A stretch of DNA of 64,000 nucleotides from Pseudomonas gingeri (GTDB lineage: Bacteria > Pseudomonadota > Gammaproteobacteria > Pseudomonadales > Pseudomonadaceae). Position 1 is the first letter of the stretch. Each line of letters begins with the position of its first letter. The notes beneath the pieces were generated by a model that saw only the letters and a program-made list of their open reading frames with translations, did no database searches and was not told the DNA's origin. Shown piece by piece: positions 30,498 to 38,319 of the stretch. Made by a program: the position numbers and the translations under genes. The stretch spans positions 456,652 to 520,651 of the forward strand of contig NZ_JACAQA010000005.1 of the NCBI RefSeq assembly GCF_013385425.1, given 5' to 3'.

Positions 30498-31025
30498 ATG
30501 TCTGAATCCATTTCGCCTTTGCGGCAACCACAGGACGCCGTGCCAACCCAGTACCTGACGTTCAGCCTGGGTCAGGAGATGTTTGCCGTTGGCACCTTGA
30601 GTGTCCGGGAGATCGTCGAATACGGCCCGATTACTGCGCTGCCACTGGCACCGCCGAGCATTCGCGGAGTCACCAACCTGCGTGGCGCGGCGATTCCGGT
30701 GCTGGACCTGGGGCTGCGTTTCGGCGGCGGCCTGACGCAGCAGAGTGCCCGCACCTGCATCGTCATGTTGGAAACCCGCGGGGCGGACGGTTCCGGTCTG
30801 GTGGGCATCATTGTCGACGCGGTCAGCGAGGTGCTGGAGATCGCCCGGGATCAGATCGAGCCCGCGCCAGCCCTTAATGGGCGCCTGAGCCCGGCCTTCA
30901 TACTGGGTATTGGCAAGCTCAATGGCGGCTTCGTCCTGTTGCTGGACATCGAGCAGATTCTTGGCGCGGACGACTGGTCGGCTTTGCAGTCCCAGAGTGC
31001 CCTGACACAAGGACTGGCCTCATGA
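30498..31025 (+). CDS. cheW: CheW coupling protein, second copy
   Basis: 175 residues, same fold as the preceding gene (YLTFSLGQEMFAVGTLSVREIVEYGPITALPLAPPSIRGVTNLRGAAIPVLDLGLRFGG), about half identical by eye. Two CheWs in one operon may serve the two different receptors. Separated from the first by 90 bases; stop overlaps the cheR start by four bases. Confidence 0.92.
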   Translation: MSESISPLRQPQDAVPTQYLTFSLGQEMFAVGTLSVREIVEYGPITALPLAPPSIRGVTNLRGAAIPVLDLGLRFGGGLTQQSARTCIVMLETRGADGSGLVGIIVDAVSEVLEIARDQIEPAPALNGRLSPAFILGIGKLNGGFVLLLDIEQILGADDWSALQSQSALTQGLAS

Positions 31026-31825
31026 ATGTGATTCTTTCAGACAATGAGTTCCAACAATTTCGCACGATGATCCGCGAGATTGCCGGTATCAGCATGTCCG
31101 ACGCGAAGAAGCAGTTGATCAGCGGTCGCCTGGCCAAGCGCCTGCAGTATTTCAAGCTGACCAACTATGGCAGTTATTATCGCCTGCTGACCAAAGACAA
31201 GGTCGAACTGCAGATGGCCGTGGATCTGTTGACCACCAACGAAACCTATTTTTTCCGTGAGCCCAGGCACTTCGAATTCCTCAAGGACGTCATTCTCCCC
31301 GAATTGCGGGGCCATGCCCCGGTGCGGATCTGGAGTGGTGCCTGCTCCACTGGCGAGGAGCCTTACACCCTGGCCATGGTCCTGGCCGACAGCCTGGGTT
31401 CGCGGCCGTGGGCGATTCTCGCCTCGGATATCAGCACGCGTGTGCTCGACAAGGCCCGCACCGGGCGTTATCCGCTGGATGCCACCAAGGGCATCCCCGA
31501 AGCGCTGCTGAACAAGTATTGCCTCAAGGGCGTCGGCAGTAATTCCGGCATTTTCATGGTGGATCCGGCGTTGGCGTCGCGTATCGATTTCACCGCGCTC
31601 AACCTGAACACCTCGCTGCCCGCGGTGGGGCAATTCGACGTGATTTTCCTGCGCAACGTGATGATCTATTTCGACAACCAGACCAAGTCCCAGGTGGTGC
31701 AGCGTCTGCTCAAGCACCTCAAGCCTGGTGGTTACTTCGTCATTAGCCATTCGGAGAGCCTGAATGGAATTACCGATGATGTGCAGTTGGTCAAACCATC
31801 GATCTACCGCAAGCCCGCGGCCTGA
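31022..31825 (+). CDS. cheR: Chemoreceptor methyltransferase CheR
   Basis: 267 residues: N-terminal helical domain (1-75) and SAM-binding domain with TTNETYFFREPRHFEFL and RIWSGACSTGEEPYTLAMVL, and FLRNVMIYFDNQTKSQVV. It methylates receptor glutamates. ATG overlaps the second cheW stop; cheD begins inside its 3' end. Confidence 0.95.
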   Translation: MNVILSDNEFQQFRTMIREIAGISMSDAKKQLISGRLAKRLQYFKLTNYGSYYRLLTKDKVELQMAVDLLTTNETYFFREPRHFEFLKDVILPELRGHAPVRIWSGACSTGEEPYTLAMVLADSLGSRPWAILASDISTRVLDKARTGRYPLDATKGIPEALLNKYCLKGVGSNSGIFMVDPALASRIDFTALNLNTSLPAVGQFDVIFLRNVMIYFDNQTKSQVVQRLLKHLKPGGYFVISHSESLNGITDDVQLVKPSIYRKPAA

Positions 31826-32339
31826 TGCACCCGAGGTGGTGGAGCACTTCCTGCAGCCCGGTGAAGTGGTGTTCGGCGGCCGGCAGTTGCGGCTGCGTAC
31901 CTTGTTGGGCTCCTGCGTGGCCCTGGTGCTGTGGCATCCGCAACGCTTGCTGGGGGGGATGTGTCATTACATGTTGCCTTTGCGACGCGGGCGGGATGCC
32001 GGTGACTTGAACGGGCGTTACGCGGCCGATGCGCTGGCGCTGCTGTTGACCTTCATTCGTCAAGCCAAGGCGCGGCCCGAAGAGTTCGTCATCAGCGTCT
32101 TTGGTGGTGGCGACATGTTTCCCAGTGTCCGACGCCACGACGGTGTCGGCATCGGCGAGCTGAATGTGAATGCCGCCCGGCGGTTGATCAAGGCTCATGG
32201 CCTGCGCTGCGAGGTGTATCACGTGGGTGGCCAGGGCTATCGCAGCCTGGTGTTCGATGTGGCCAACGGTCGCCTGCAACTCAACCATACGGACTCGGCC
32301 CCAGGCCAGGTCGGGCCCCCGAGGAGTCGTGCAAGATGA
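31764..32339 (+). CDS. cheD: Chemoreceptor glutamine deamidase CheD
   Basis: 191 residues. Catalytic Cys and His are in [25 protein letters not shown], with the GGG and NVxAARRLI motifs further on. It deamidates receptor glutamines and can bind CheC/CheY in other bacteria. ATG 31764 has GGAG seven bases upstream, giving a 62-base overlap with cheR; the family similarity starts at about residue 24, so a later GTG start is possible. It ends inside the cheB start (ATGA). Confidence 0.9.
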   Translation: MELPMMCSWSNHRSTASPRPDAPEVVEHFLQPGEVVFGGRQLRLRTLLGSCVALVLWHPQRLLGGMCHYMLPLRRGRDAGDLNGRYAADALALLLTFIRQAKARPEEFVISVFGGGDMFPSVRRHDGVGIGELNVNAARRLIKAHGLRCEVYHVGGQGYRSLVFDVANGRLQLNHTDSAPGQVGPPRSRAR

Positions 32340-33400
32340 CGGATATCAAGGTATTGATTGTCGACGACTCGGCGGTGGTGCGTCAGGTATTGAGCGCGAC
32401 CCTGGGCCAGGCCAGCGGGATCGAAGTCATCGGTGTTGCCGCTGATCCGCTGTTCGCCATGGAGAAGATGAGCAGGCAGTGGCCGGATGTGATCGTGCTG
32501 GATGTGGAAATGCCGCGCATGGACGGCATCACGTTCCTGAAAAAGCTGATGGCTGAACATCCGACACCGGTGGTGATCTGTTCGACCCTGACCGAGAAGG
32601 GCGCCAAGACCACCTTGCAGGCCCTGGCGGCGGGAGCGGTGAGTATTGTCACCAAGCCCCAGTCCAACCTGCGTCAGTTCCTGAACGACAGCACCGATGA
32701 GCTGATACATGCGGTCAAGGCCGCGGCCAAGGCCAATCTGAAGCGGGTCCTGGCTCCTGAGGTTCTGCCCAGGCTCACTGCCGACGCGATCCTGCCGGCG
32801 GGTAGCACAGCCATGGCACGCACGACCGAGAACATTGTCGCCCTGGGCACTTCCACTGGCGGTACCCAGGCCCTGGAGCAGGTGCTCCGAGTGTTGCCCC
32901 GGGTCTGCCCGGGCATTGTCATTGTCCAGCACATGCCGGAAAAATTTACCGCGGCCTTTGCCGACCGTCTCAACCAGGTCTGCGAGATCGAAGTCCGCGA
33001 GGCCCGCCACGGCGACCGGGTGATGCCGGGGCGTGCATTGATCGCCCCAGGGGGCAGCCATATGTTGGTCAAGCGCAACGGCGCGCAGTATCAGGTGGAT
33101 ATCGTCGACGGTCCTCCCGTCAGTCGGCACCGGCCCTCGGTCGATGTGCTGTTCCGTTCGGTCGCTCGGGGCGCGGGCAGCAATGCCCTGGGAATCATCA
33201 TGACCGGTATGGGCGATGACGGTGCCCGGGGTTTGAAGGAAATGCGCGATGCCGGCGCCAGGACCCTCGGGCAGGATGAACCGTCGTGCGTGGTTTATGG
33301 GATGCCGCGGGAGGCGCTCAAGCTGGGGGCGGTCGAGCGGGAGTTGCCGCTGGAGCAGATCGCCGGGGCGATTCTCGGCATCTGCGGGCACGTTCGCTGA
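32336..33400 (+). CDS. cheB: Chemotaxis methylesterase CheB
   Basis: 354 residues: receiver domain with D56 (VIVLDVEMP) and methylesterase domain with S173 ([12 protein letters not shown]), H199 (IVQHMPEKF) and D near 294 (GMGDDG). Removes methyl groups and deamidates receptors after phosphorylation by CheA. Last gene of the operon, convergent with the response-regulator gene 16 bases on. Confidence 0.95.
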   Translation: MTDIKVLIVDDSAVVRQVLSATLGQASGIEVIGVAADPLFAMEKMSRQWPDVIVLDVEMPRMDGITFLKKLMAEHPTPVVICSTLTEKGAKTTLQALAAGAVSIVTKPQSNLRQFLNDSTDELIHAVKAAAKANLKRVLAPEVLPRLTADAILPAGSTAMARTTENIVALGTSTGGTQALEQVLRVLPRVCPGIVIVQHMPEKFTAAFADRLNQVCEIEVREARHGDRVMPGRALIAPGGSHMLVKRNGAQYQVDIVDGPPVSRHRPSVDVLFRSVARGAGSNALGIIMTGMGDDGARGLKEMRDAGARTLGQDEPSCVVYGMPREALKLGAVERELPLEQIAGAILGICGHVR

Positions 33401-33416
33401 GGGCCGCGGGGTCGGT

Positions 33417-34046
33417 TCAGACCAGCCCCTGGCTCAGGGCATAACGCACCAGGTCGGTGCTGGTGGTGAAACACATCTTCTCCATCAACCGGGTCTTGTG
33501 GGTGCTTACGGTCTTGTTGCTGATCACCAACTGTTCGGCAATCTGATTGACGCTCAGGCCCTGTGCCAGCATGCGCAGGATCTGGAATTCCCGTGTCGAA
33601 AGCGTTTGTGACGGGCTTTCAGGCGACAGGCCGCTGCTTTGCAGGGCGATCTGTTCCGCCAGTTCCGGGTCAAGGTAGCGGCCACCGCCGCTGACCTTGC
33701 GGATGGCGGCCAGCAGGGTCTCCGGATCGTGGTCCTTGGTCATGTAGCCCGAGGCCCCGGCACGCAGTGCACGCTGGGCGATGTGGGCTTCGTTGTGCAT
33801 ACTCAGGATCAGTATCGGCAGCTTGGGATAGTGGGCGTGGATACGTCCGATCAGATCCTCGCCGCTGCTTCCGGGCATGGTCATGTCGAGCAGCAACAGG
33901 TCGATCTCGGTGTGGCGCAGCAGGTCGAGGACCTGGGCACCGTTTTCCGCTTCGGCCACCACGCAAAAATCCTTGACCAGGGCGAACAGCTGCTTGAGGC
34001 CTTCGCGCATTATTCTATGGTCGTCGGCTACCATCAATCGGATCAT
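33417..34046 (-). CDS. NarL/LuxR-type response regulator
   Basis: 209 residues: receiver with D54 (LLLLDMTMPG) and K in YMTKDHDPE, then a LuxR helix-turn-helix (LSTREFQILRMLAQGLSVNQIAEQLVISNKTVSTHKTRLMEKM). It shares a 4-base ATGA overlap with the kinase gene upstream, so the two form a two-component pair. The gene ends 16 bases from cheB, facing it. Confidence 0.93.
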   Translation of the reverse strand: MIRLMVADDHRIMREGLKQLFALVKDFCVVAEAENGAQVLDLLRHTEIDLLLLDMTMPGSSGEDLIGRIHAHYPKLPILILSMHNEAHIAQRALRAGASGYMTKDHDPETLLAAIRKVSGGGRYLDPELAEQIALQSSGLSPESPSQTLSTREFQILRMLAQGLSVNQIAEQLVISNKTVSTHKTRLMEKMCFTTSTDLVRYALSQGLV

Positions 34047-36787
34047 GATTCGTGGGTCCTTGAGTCGGGTACCTTCAGCTGTACGGTGGTGCCGCCGCCG
34101 ATTTTGCTGGAAATCTGGGTGGTGCCACCCAGGGTCAGGCCGCGTTCGCGCATGCCCAGCAGTCCGAGGGTTTTGCCGGAGAGCCCACGTTGCTCGAAAC
34201 CCTTGCCGTTGTCGGTGATCTCCAGCGACCAGCCACTGGTGGTTTTTTCGAGGCTCACCGTGACTCGGGTCGCCTGGGCGTGGCGGGCGATGTTGGTCAG
34301 CGATTCCTGGGCGATCCGAAAGGCCGCGGTGGCAGCGGCATCCTCCAGTTGCATCGGTTGCCGGGGGAGTTGCAGGTCGCAGGCAATGTCCCATTGTTGC
34401 CTGAACGTGTCGGTCAGCCACTCCAGGGCGGCCACCAGCCCCATGTTGAGGATCGACGGACGCAGGCTGGTGGAGATATTCCTCACCACCTGGACCGTCT
34501 GATCGATCAGTTGCAGCAGGCGCGTGACTTGCTCACTGAGCATCGGCACTTGTTCGCCATACTGAAAGCGCAACAGCGAAGTGCCCATGCGGATTGCCGT
34601 CAGGTGCTGCCCCAATTCATCATGAATTTCCTGGGCAATCAGCTTGCGTTCCTCTTCCCGGGCACTTTCGCGGCTGGACATCAGTTGCCGAAGTTGATTG
34701 TTCAGCGCGGCCAGGCGTCGCTCGGCCACTCGTAGTTTGGAGATATCACGGACCACGGCCAGTACGGTGCTGATGCGCCCCTGGACGTCCTGTTCCGGAA
34801 CCAGACTGATGTGGTAGACCTGTTGCAGGCGTTGGCGACCGTTGAGCAGATACTCGTACTCCAGAGGCTGGCCGCTTTCCACCGCTTCGATCAGCGCGTC
34901 CTGGAGCAGTTGGCTTTGCAGGTTGCGTGGCAGTATTTGCAGCAGGCGTTTGTGCAGTAATCCGGCCTTTGGTCGGTCAAGCCATCTTTCCAGCGCCGGG
35001 TTGATGAACAGCACTTTCCCCGACGGACTCAGGCGAGCGATACCGTCGGGGGAGTTTTCCACCAGGGTGCCGATTTCCTGTTGGCGGGCTCGTTCATTGC
35101 GCTGGATTTCCTTCAGGTCGGTGATATTCCGGGCAATGCATACCATGCGGTGCGCACGGCCGCTGGCATCGGCGATCGGCACCAGGTTGAAATGGATGAT
35201 CAACGAGCGCTTGCCACAGGGCAGGTGGGCATCGAGCTCGATGGGGGCACCGACGGCGATGCAGTGTTGGCAAATAGCGTCGACCACCTGCGCGGCCTCG
35301 CTCGGCAGCCAAGACTCCGGAGGTTGCCCTATGAGCTCCCCATGGCTTCTGGCGAGCATCTGGCAGAGTATCGGATTGGCCTCCAGGCAACTGAGCCGCT
35401 GGTTGGCATCGATGGACAGCAGGCAGAGCATGTCCTGGGTGTGATCGAAGACTTCGCGATAACGGCGTTCGCTTTGCGCAAGGTTGTCCAGGGCCGAACA
35501 ACGCTCCCAGGCAATGGAACCTATGTGGCTGGCCATCTGCGCGTACTTGCGCTCTTGTTCAGGGAGGGGATGTTCGCCGTTGGTAAACAGCAGGATGACC
35601 CCAAGTGTCTGGCCAGCGCTGTTGACTACCGGTTCCAGCCAGCAGCCCCGATATCCGGCCAGCAGGGCCGGCGCGCTGAAACTCAGGTGCGTGGCGTCGG
35701 CCCTCAGGTCATCGATCAGCCGGCGTTGCTCAAAGAATCCCGGGAAACGGTTCAGGTCGGCGACCAGGCAGGCCTGGAGCGACTGCGGAACCACGGCTGG
35801 CGGGGCCAGGTTGTCGCCGTCTGGCTCTGTCTTGAAGGCGATTGCATTGCGAAAGTCCGGCGCCAGTACTTCCAGGTAGGTACTCAACAGTGGCAGCACG
35901 GTACGCAACGCACCGTCGGTGATCATCACCTGGAAAATCGCCGATCGGGCATTCTCCGCACGTTCCTGTTGCCGCAAGGAGCTCACATTCTGGGCCATGA
36001 CCAGGATCCCGGAGATCTCTGCGTTTTCATCATGCTCCGTCGTCAGGTTGCACAGGAATGCCACGGAGTGCCCGGAGTAGGGATCCTTGCTTTCCAGCAA
36101 CCGGGTGGCCGGGATGCCGGTGGACAGGGTGTGTTGCAGATGTGCGCGGAATTCCTCGTCGATCGGTTGCGTGTGGGAGCCTTGTGACGCTGTGCGTTCG
36201 ATGCCGGGAACATCGGGAAAGCCCCGGGTGCGTTCGAACTCGGGGTTGACGTAGATGCGTTGTCCAAGCCGGTTGTAGCGCAGGATGATATTGGGCGAGT
36301 TTTGCGCCAGGGAGCGGTACTTCTGTTCGTTGCTCAACAGGGCCTGGCGCAAGGCCAGGTGTTCGCTGATGTCCTCGAGTTGGGACACGAAGTAAAGGGC
36401 TTCGCCTTTCTGGTTACGGGCTACGCCGATGGTCAAGCGCGCCCACAGCGCGCTGCCGTCCTTGCGCAGGTAACGTTTTTCAAAGGTGACGCTTGAACAC
36501 TGGCCCTGGATCAGCCTGGGTATTTCGTCCCGGCCAGCCTGAAGGTCGTCCGGGTGGGTCAGTTGCTGGAACGAGGTACCGCGCAGCTCTTCTTCGGTGT
36601 AGCCGAGCATCCGGCAGAGCATCGGGTTCGCGGCAATCCATTCGCCGCTCAGGCGTAGCAAGGCCAGGCCGGTGCCGGCGGAATCGAAGGCGAGGCGATA
36701 GTCTTGCTCGGCGGGGCCCAGCGGTAATCCTTCGGTTTTGTCAGGGCCTTGCGTGGGAGCGAGCTCTGCAGTAACGGCTGAGTCCAT
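34043..36787 (-). CDS. Soluble multi-PAS histidine kinase (HisKA_3 type)
   Basis: 914 residues with no clear membrane segment. N-terminal PAS units (about 25-270), a GAF-like part (about 290-440), further PAS units (about 445-685), then a NarX-type kinase: H722 in IAQEIHDELGQHLTAIRMG and an ATPase domain with LTNIARHAQATR and ITDNGKGFEQRGL. Expected to phosphorylate the overlapping response regulator. Repeated PAS domains suggest an internal signal such as redox state or a bound cofactor. Ribosome site GGGAGAAAGG. Confidence 0.92.
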   Translation of the reverse strand: MDSAVTAELAPTQGPDKTEGLPLGPAEQDYRLAFDSAGTGLALLRLSGEWIAANPMLCRMLGYTEEELRGTSFQQLTHPDDLQAGRDEIPRLIQGQCSSVTFEKRYLRKDGSALWARLTIGVARNQKGEALYFVSQLEDISEHLALRQALLSNEQKYRSLAQNSPNIILRYNRLGQRIYVNPEFERTRGFPDVPGIERTASQGSHTQPIDEEFRAHLQHTLSTGIPATRLLESKDPYSGHSVAFLCNLTTEHDENAEISGILVMAQNVSSLRQQERAENARSAIFQVMITDGALRTVLPLLSTYLEVLAPDFRNAIAFKTEPDGDNLAPPAVVPQSLQACLVADLNRFPGFFEQRRLIDDLRADATHLSFSAPALLAGYRGCWLEPVVNSAGQTLGVILLFTNGEHPLPEQERKYAQMASHIGSIAWERCSALDNLAQSERRYREVFDHTQDMLCLLSIDANQRLSCLEANPILCQMLARSHGELIGQPPESWLPSEAAQVVDAICQHCIAVGAPIELDAHLPCGKRSLIIHFNLVPIADASGRAHRMVCIARNITDLKEIQRNERARQQEIGTLVENSPDGIARLSPSGKVLFINPALERWLDRPKAGLLHKRLLQILPRNLQSQLLQDALIEAVESGQPLEYEYLLNGRQRLQQVYHISLVPEQDVQGRISTVLAVVRDISKLRVAERRLAALNNQLRQLMSSRESAREEERKLIAQEIHDELGQHLTAIRMGTSLLRFQYGEQVPMLSEQVTRLLQLIDQTVQVVRNISTSLRPSILNMGLVAALEWLTDTFRQQWDIACDLQLPRQPMQLEDAAATAAFRIAQESLTNIARHAQATRVTVSLEKTTSGWSLEITDNGKGFEQRGLSGKTLGLLGMRERGLTLGGTTQISSKIGGGTTVQLKVPDSRTHES

Positions 36788-37144
36788 TCGCCTTTCTCCC
36801 GGTTATTTTGCCTGGAGCATAGCGCAAGCGCCCAGCGGTATGCACACCTGTTCGGTCTGGGGCGTGGGACCGTTGATCAGTGTCGGATCCTGGCCGGCAA
36901 GCAGGCCGATTGCGTCATGACCCCCCTTGCCGACGGAAGGACGGTTGGCCGCTTAGACAAACGTCTAAGGTATGAGCAAGGTGATATCAATGTGATGCTA
37001 TGTTGTTGACTCCACGCCATCGAATATCTCGATGGAAGCCGCCCCGCGTTGGAGGATCAGTCCGCGCAGGTGGACCTGATGTGCTTTTGCCGGTATCGGT
37101 AGCGCCCGTTTCGACGGGACACTGGCCATGGGAGTGACGGATTT
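36788..37144. other. Divergent intergenic region of the kinase and REC/HD-GYP genes
   Basis: 357 bases without a gene. It holds a perfect dyad CTTAGAC-AAAC-GTCTAAG (36952-36969) and CATCGA-N5-TCGATG (37018-37034). The promoters of both flanking genes must lie here. Confidence 0.6.
36952..36969. promoter_or_regulatory. Perfect dyad, candidate operator
   Basis: CTTAGAC and GTCTAAG (7 bp each) around AAAC, with no T-run, between divergent genes. The size fits a dimeric LuxR/NarL-type regulator, of which one is encoded by the adjacent gene pair. Confidence 0.5.
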
Positions 37145-38197
37145 ATGTTTTCCAAAGTCAATACTGAAAGCGAAATCGTCATTATCGATGATGTTTCGCT
37201 CAACCACCGGTTGTTGGAATCGTGTTTGCGGGCCTATGGGCTTCGCAACATCAGAACGTTTTCCGACTCCGCCGAAGGGCTGACCTGGCTCCAGTCCAAC
37301 CCCTGGGACTTGTTGTTGCTGGACCTGTATATGCCGGCGCCCGATGGTTTCGAGATTCTTGATCGCCTCAAACAGCGCAGCCGGACCGAATCGCCGATCA
37401 TTATCGTGACGGCCCTGAACGATCCGCAAAACCGGCGCAAAGGCTTGGAGATGGGCGCCAACGACTTCGTCTGCAAACCCATCGATCTGCCCGAGGTGCT
37501 GTTGCGAGTGCGCAGTTGCCTGGAGCTGGCCCAGGCCACCCGGTTGTTGCGCGAGGCCAATGTCGAACTGGAGCGCAAGGTCGAACGACGTACGGCCCAA
37601 TTGGAGGCCAGCTACCAGGCGATCGCCAACAGTCTGGGTCGTGCTGCCAGTTATCGGGGCAACGATACGCTCAACCATGTCCGTCGCATCGGCGATTGCG
37701 CAGCCCTGTTGGCCAAGGCGGTCGGTATGTCCAGGCAATGGTGCGAGCTGATCCGTCTGGCGGCACCGATGCATGATGTCGGGAATATCGGCATAGAAGA
37801 CGCGATATTGCGCAAGCCCGGGGTGCTGACGGCGCGGGAACGGGAAATCATGCAGGACCATCCGCGCATCGGTTATGAAGTCCTGCGCGACAACAACGGT
37901 TCCCCGGTCACCGACCTGGCGGCGGAGATTGCCCTGGCGCATCACGAGCGGTGGGATGGCACCGGTTATCCCAACCGGTTGCAAAGCGAGGCGATTCCTT
38001 TGTCAGCCCGGATCACGGCGATCTGTGATGTCTATGAAGCGCTCAGAATGCCACGTCCCTACAGGGAGGCGTGGAGCGCCGAGCGCTCGCAGGAATATCT
38101 TTGTGAACAGGCCGGCCGGCACTTTGATCCGCAACTGGTGGATATTTTCTGCGGTCTGCTGGATGAGATCGAGGCTGAGCGACTACGCTCGCTCTAA
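37145..38197 (+). CDS. Response regulator with HD-GYP output (RpfG-like)
   Basis: 350 residues: receiver (1-125) with D60 (LLLLDLYMP), T89 and K111, a coiled-coil linker (135-160), and HD-GYP domain with H210-D211 (APMHDVGNIG) and HHERWDGTGYP (266-276), all intact. Predicted c-di-GMP phosphodiesterase switched by phosphorylation; its kinase could be the divergent multi-PAS protein or CheA. Good GGGAG ribosome site. Confidence 0.92.
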   Translation: MFSKVNTESEIVIIDDVSLNHRLLESCLRAYGLRNIRTFSDSAEGLTWLQSNPWDLLLLDLYMPAPDGFEILDRLKQRSRTESPIIIVTALNDPQNRRKGLEMGANDFVCKPIDLPEVLLRVRSCLELAQATRLLREANVELERKVERRTAQLEASYQAIANSLGRAASYRGNDTLNHVRRIGDCAALLAKAVGMSRQWCELIRLAAPMHDVGNIGIEDAILRKPGVLTAREREIMQDHPRIGYEVLRDNNGSPVTDLAAEIALAHHERWDGTGYPNRLQSEAIPLSARITAICDVYEALRMPRPYREAWSAERSQEYLCEQAGRHFDPQLVDIFCGLLDEIEAERLRSL

Positions 38198-38216
38198 AGA
38201 AAGTATAAAGAAAGTA
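38195..38216 (+). repeat. Tandem 11-bp repeat TAAAGAAAGTA x2
   Basis: TAAAGAAAGTA occurs at 38195-38205 and again directly at 38206-38216. The first contains the stop codon of the REC/HD-GYP gene; the second supplies the -35 of the putative FliA promoter. Confidence 0.85.
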
Positions 38217-38232
38217 ATAGCGACGCCGACAA
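38206..38232 (+). promoter_or_regulatory. Putative FliA (sigma-28) promoter of the GGDEF-EAL gene
   Basis: TAAA (38206-38209), exactly 15 bases, then GCCGACAA (38225-38232), one base off the consensus GCCGATAA. It is 88 bases ahead of the GGDEF-EAL start codon and on the same strand. Confidence 0.65.
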
Positions 38233-38319
38233 TAATATTGACCCTTATTGGCTTTGGGTCGGCTACCTGAAAGGGACGAGCGCTGCACGCCTTCACTGCG
38301 CAGACAGAGAGGCATTCCT

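Noticed and set aside
34842..36187. Plus-strand frames opposite the multi-PAS kinase
   Set aside because: No domain or ribosome site; shadows of the kinase gene.
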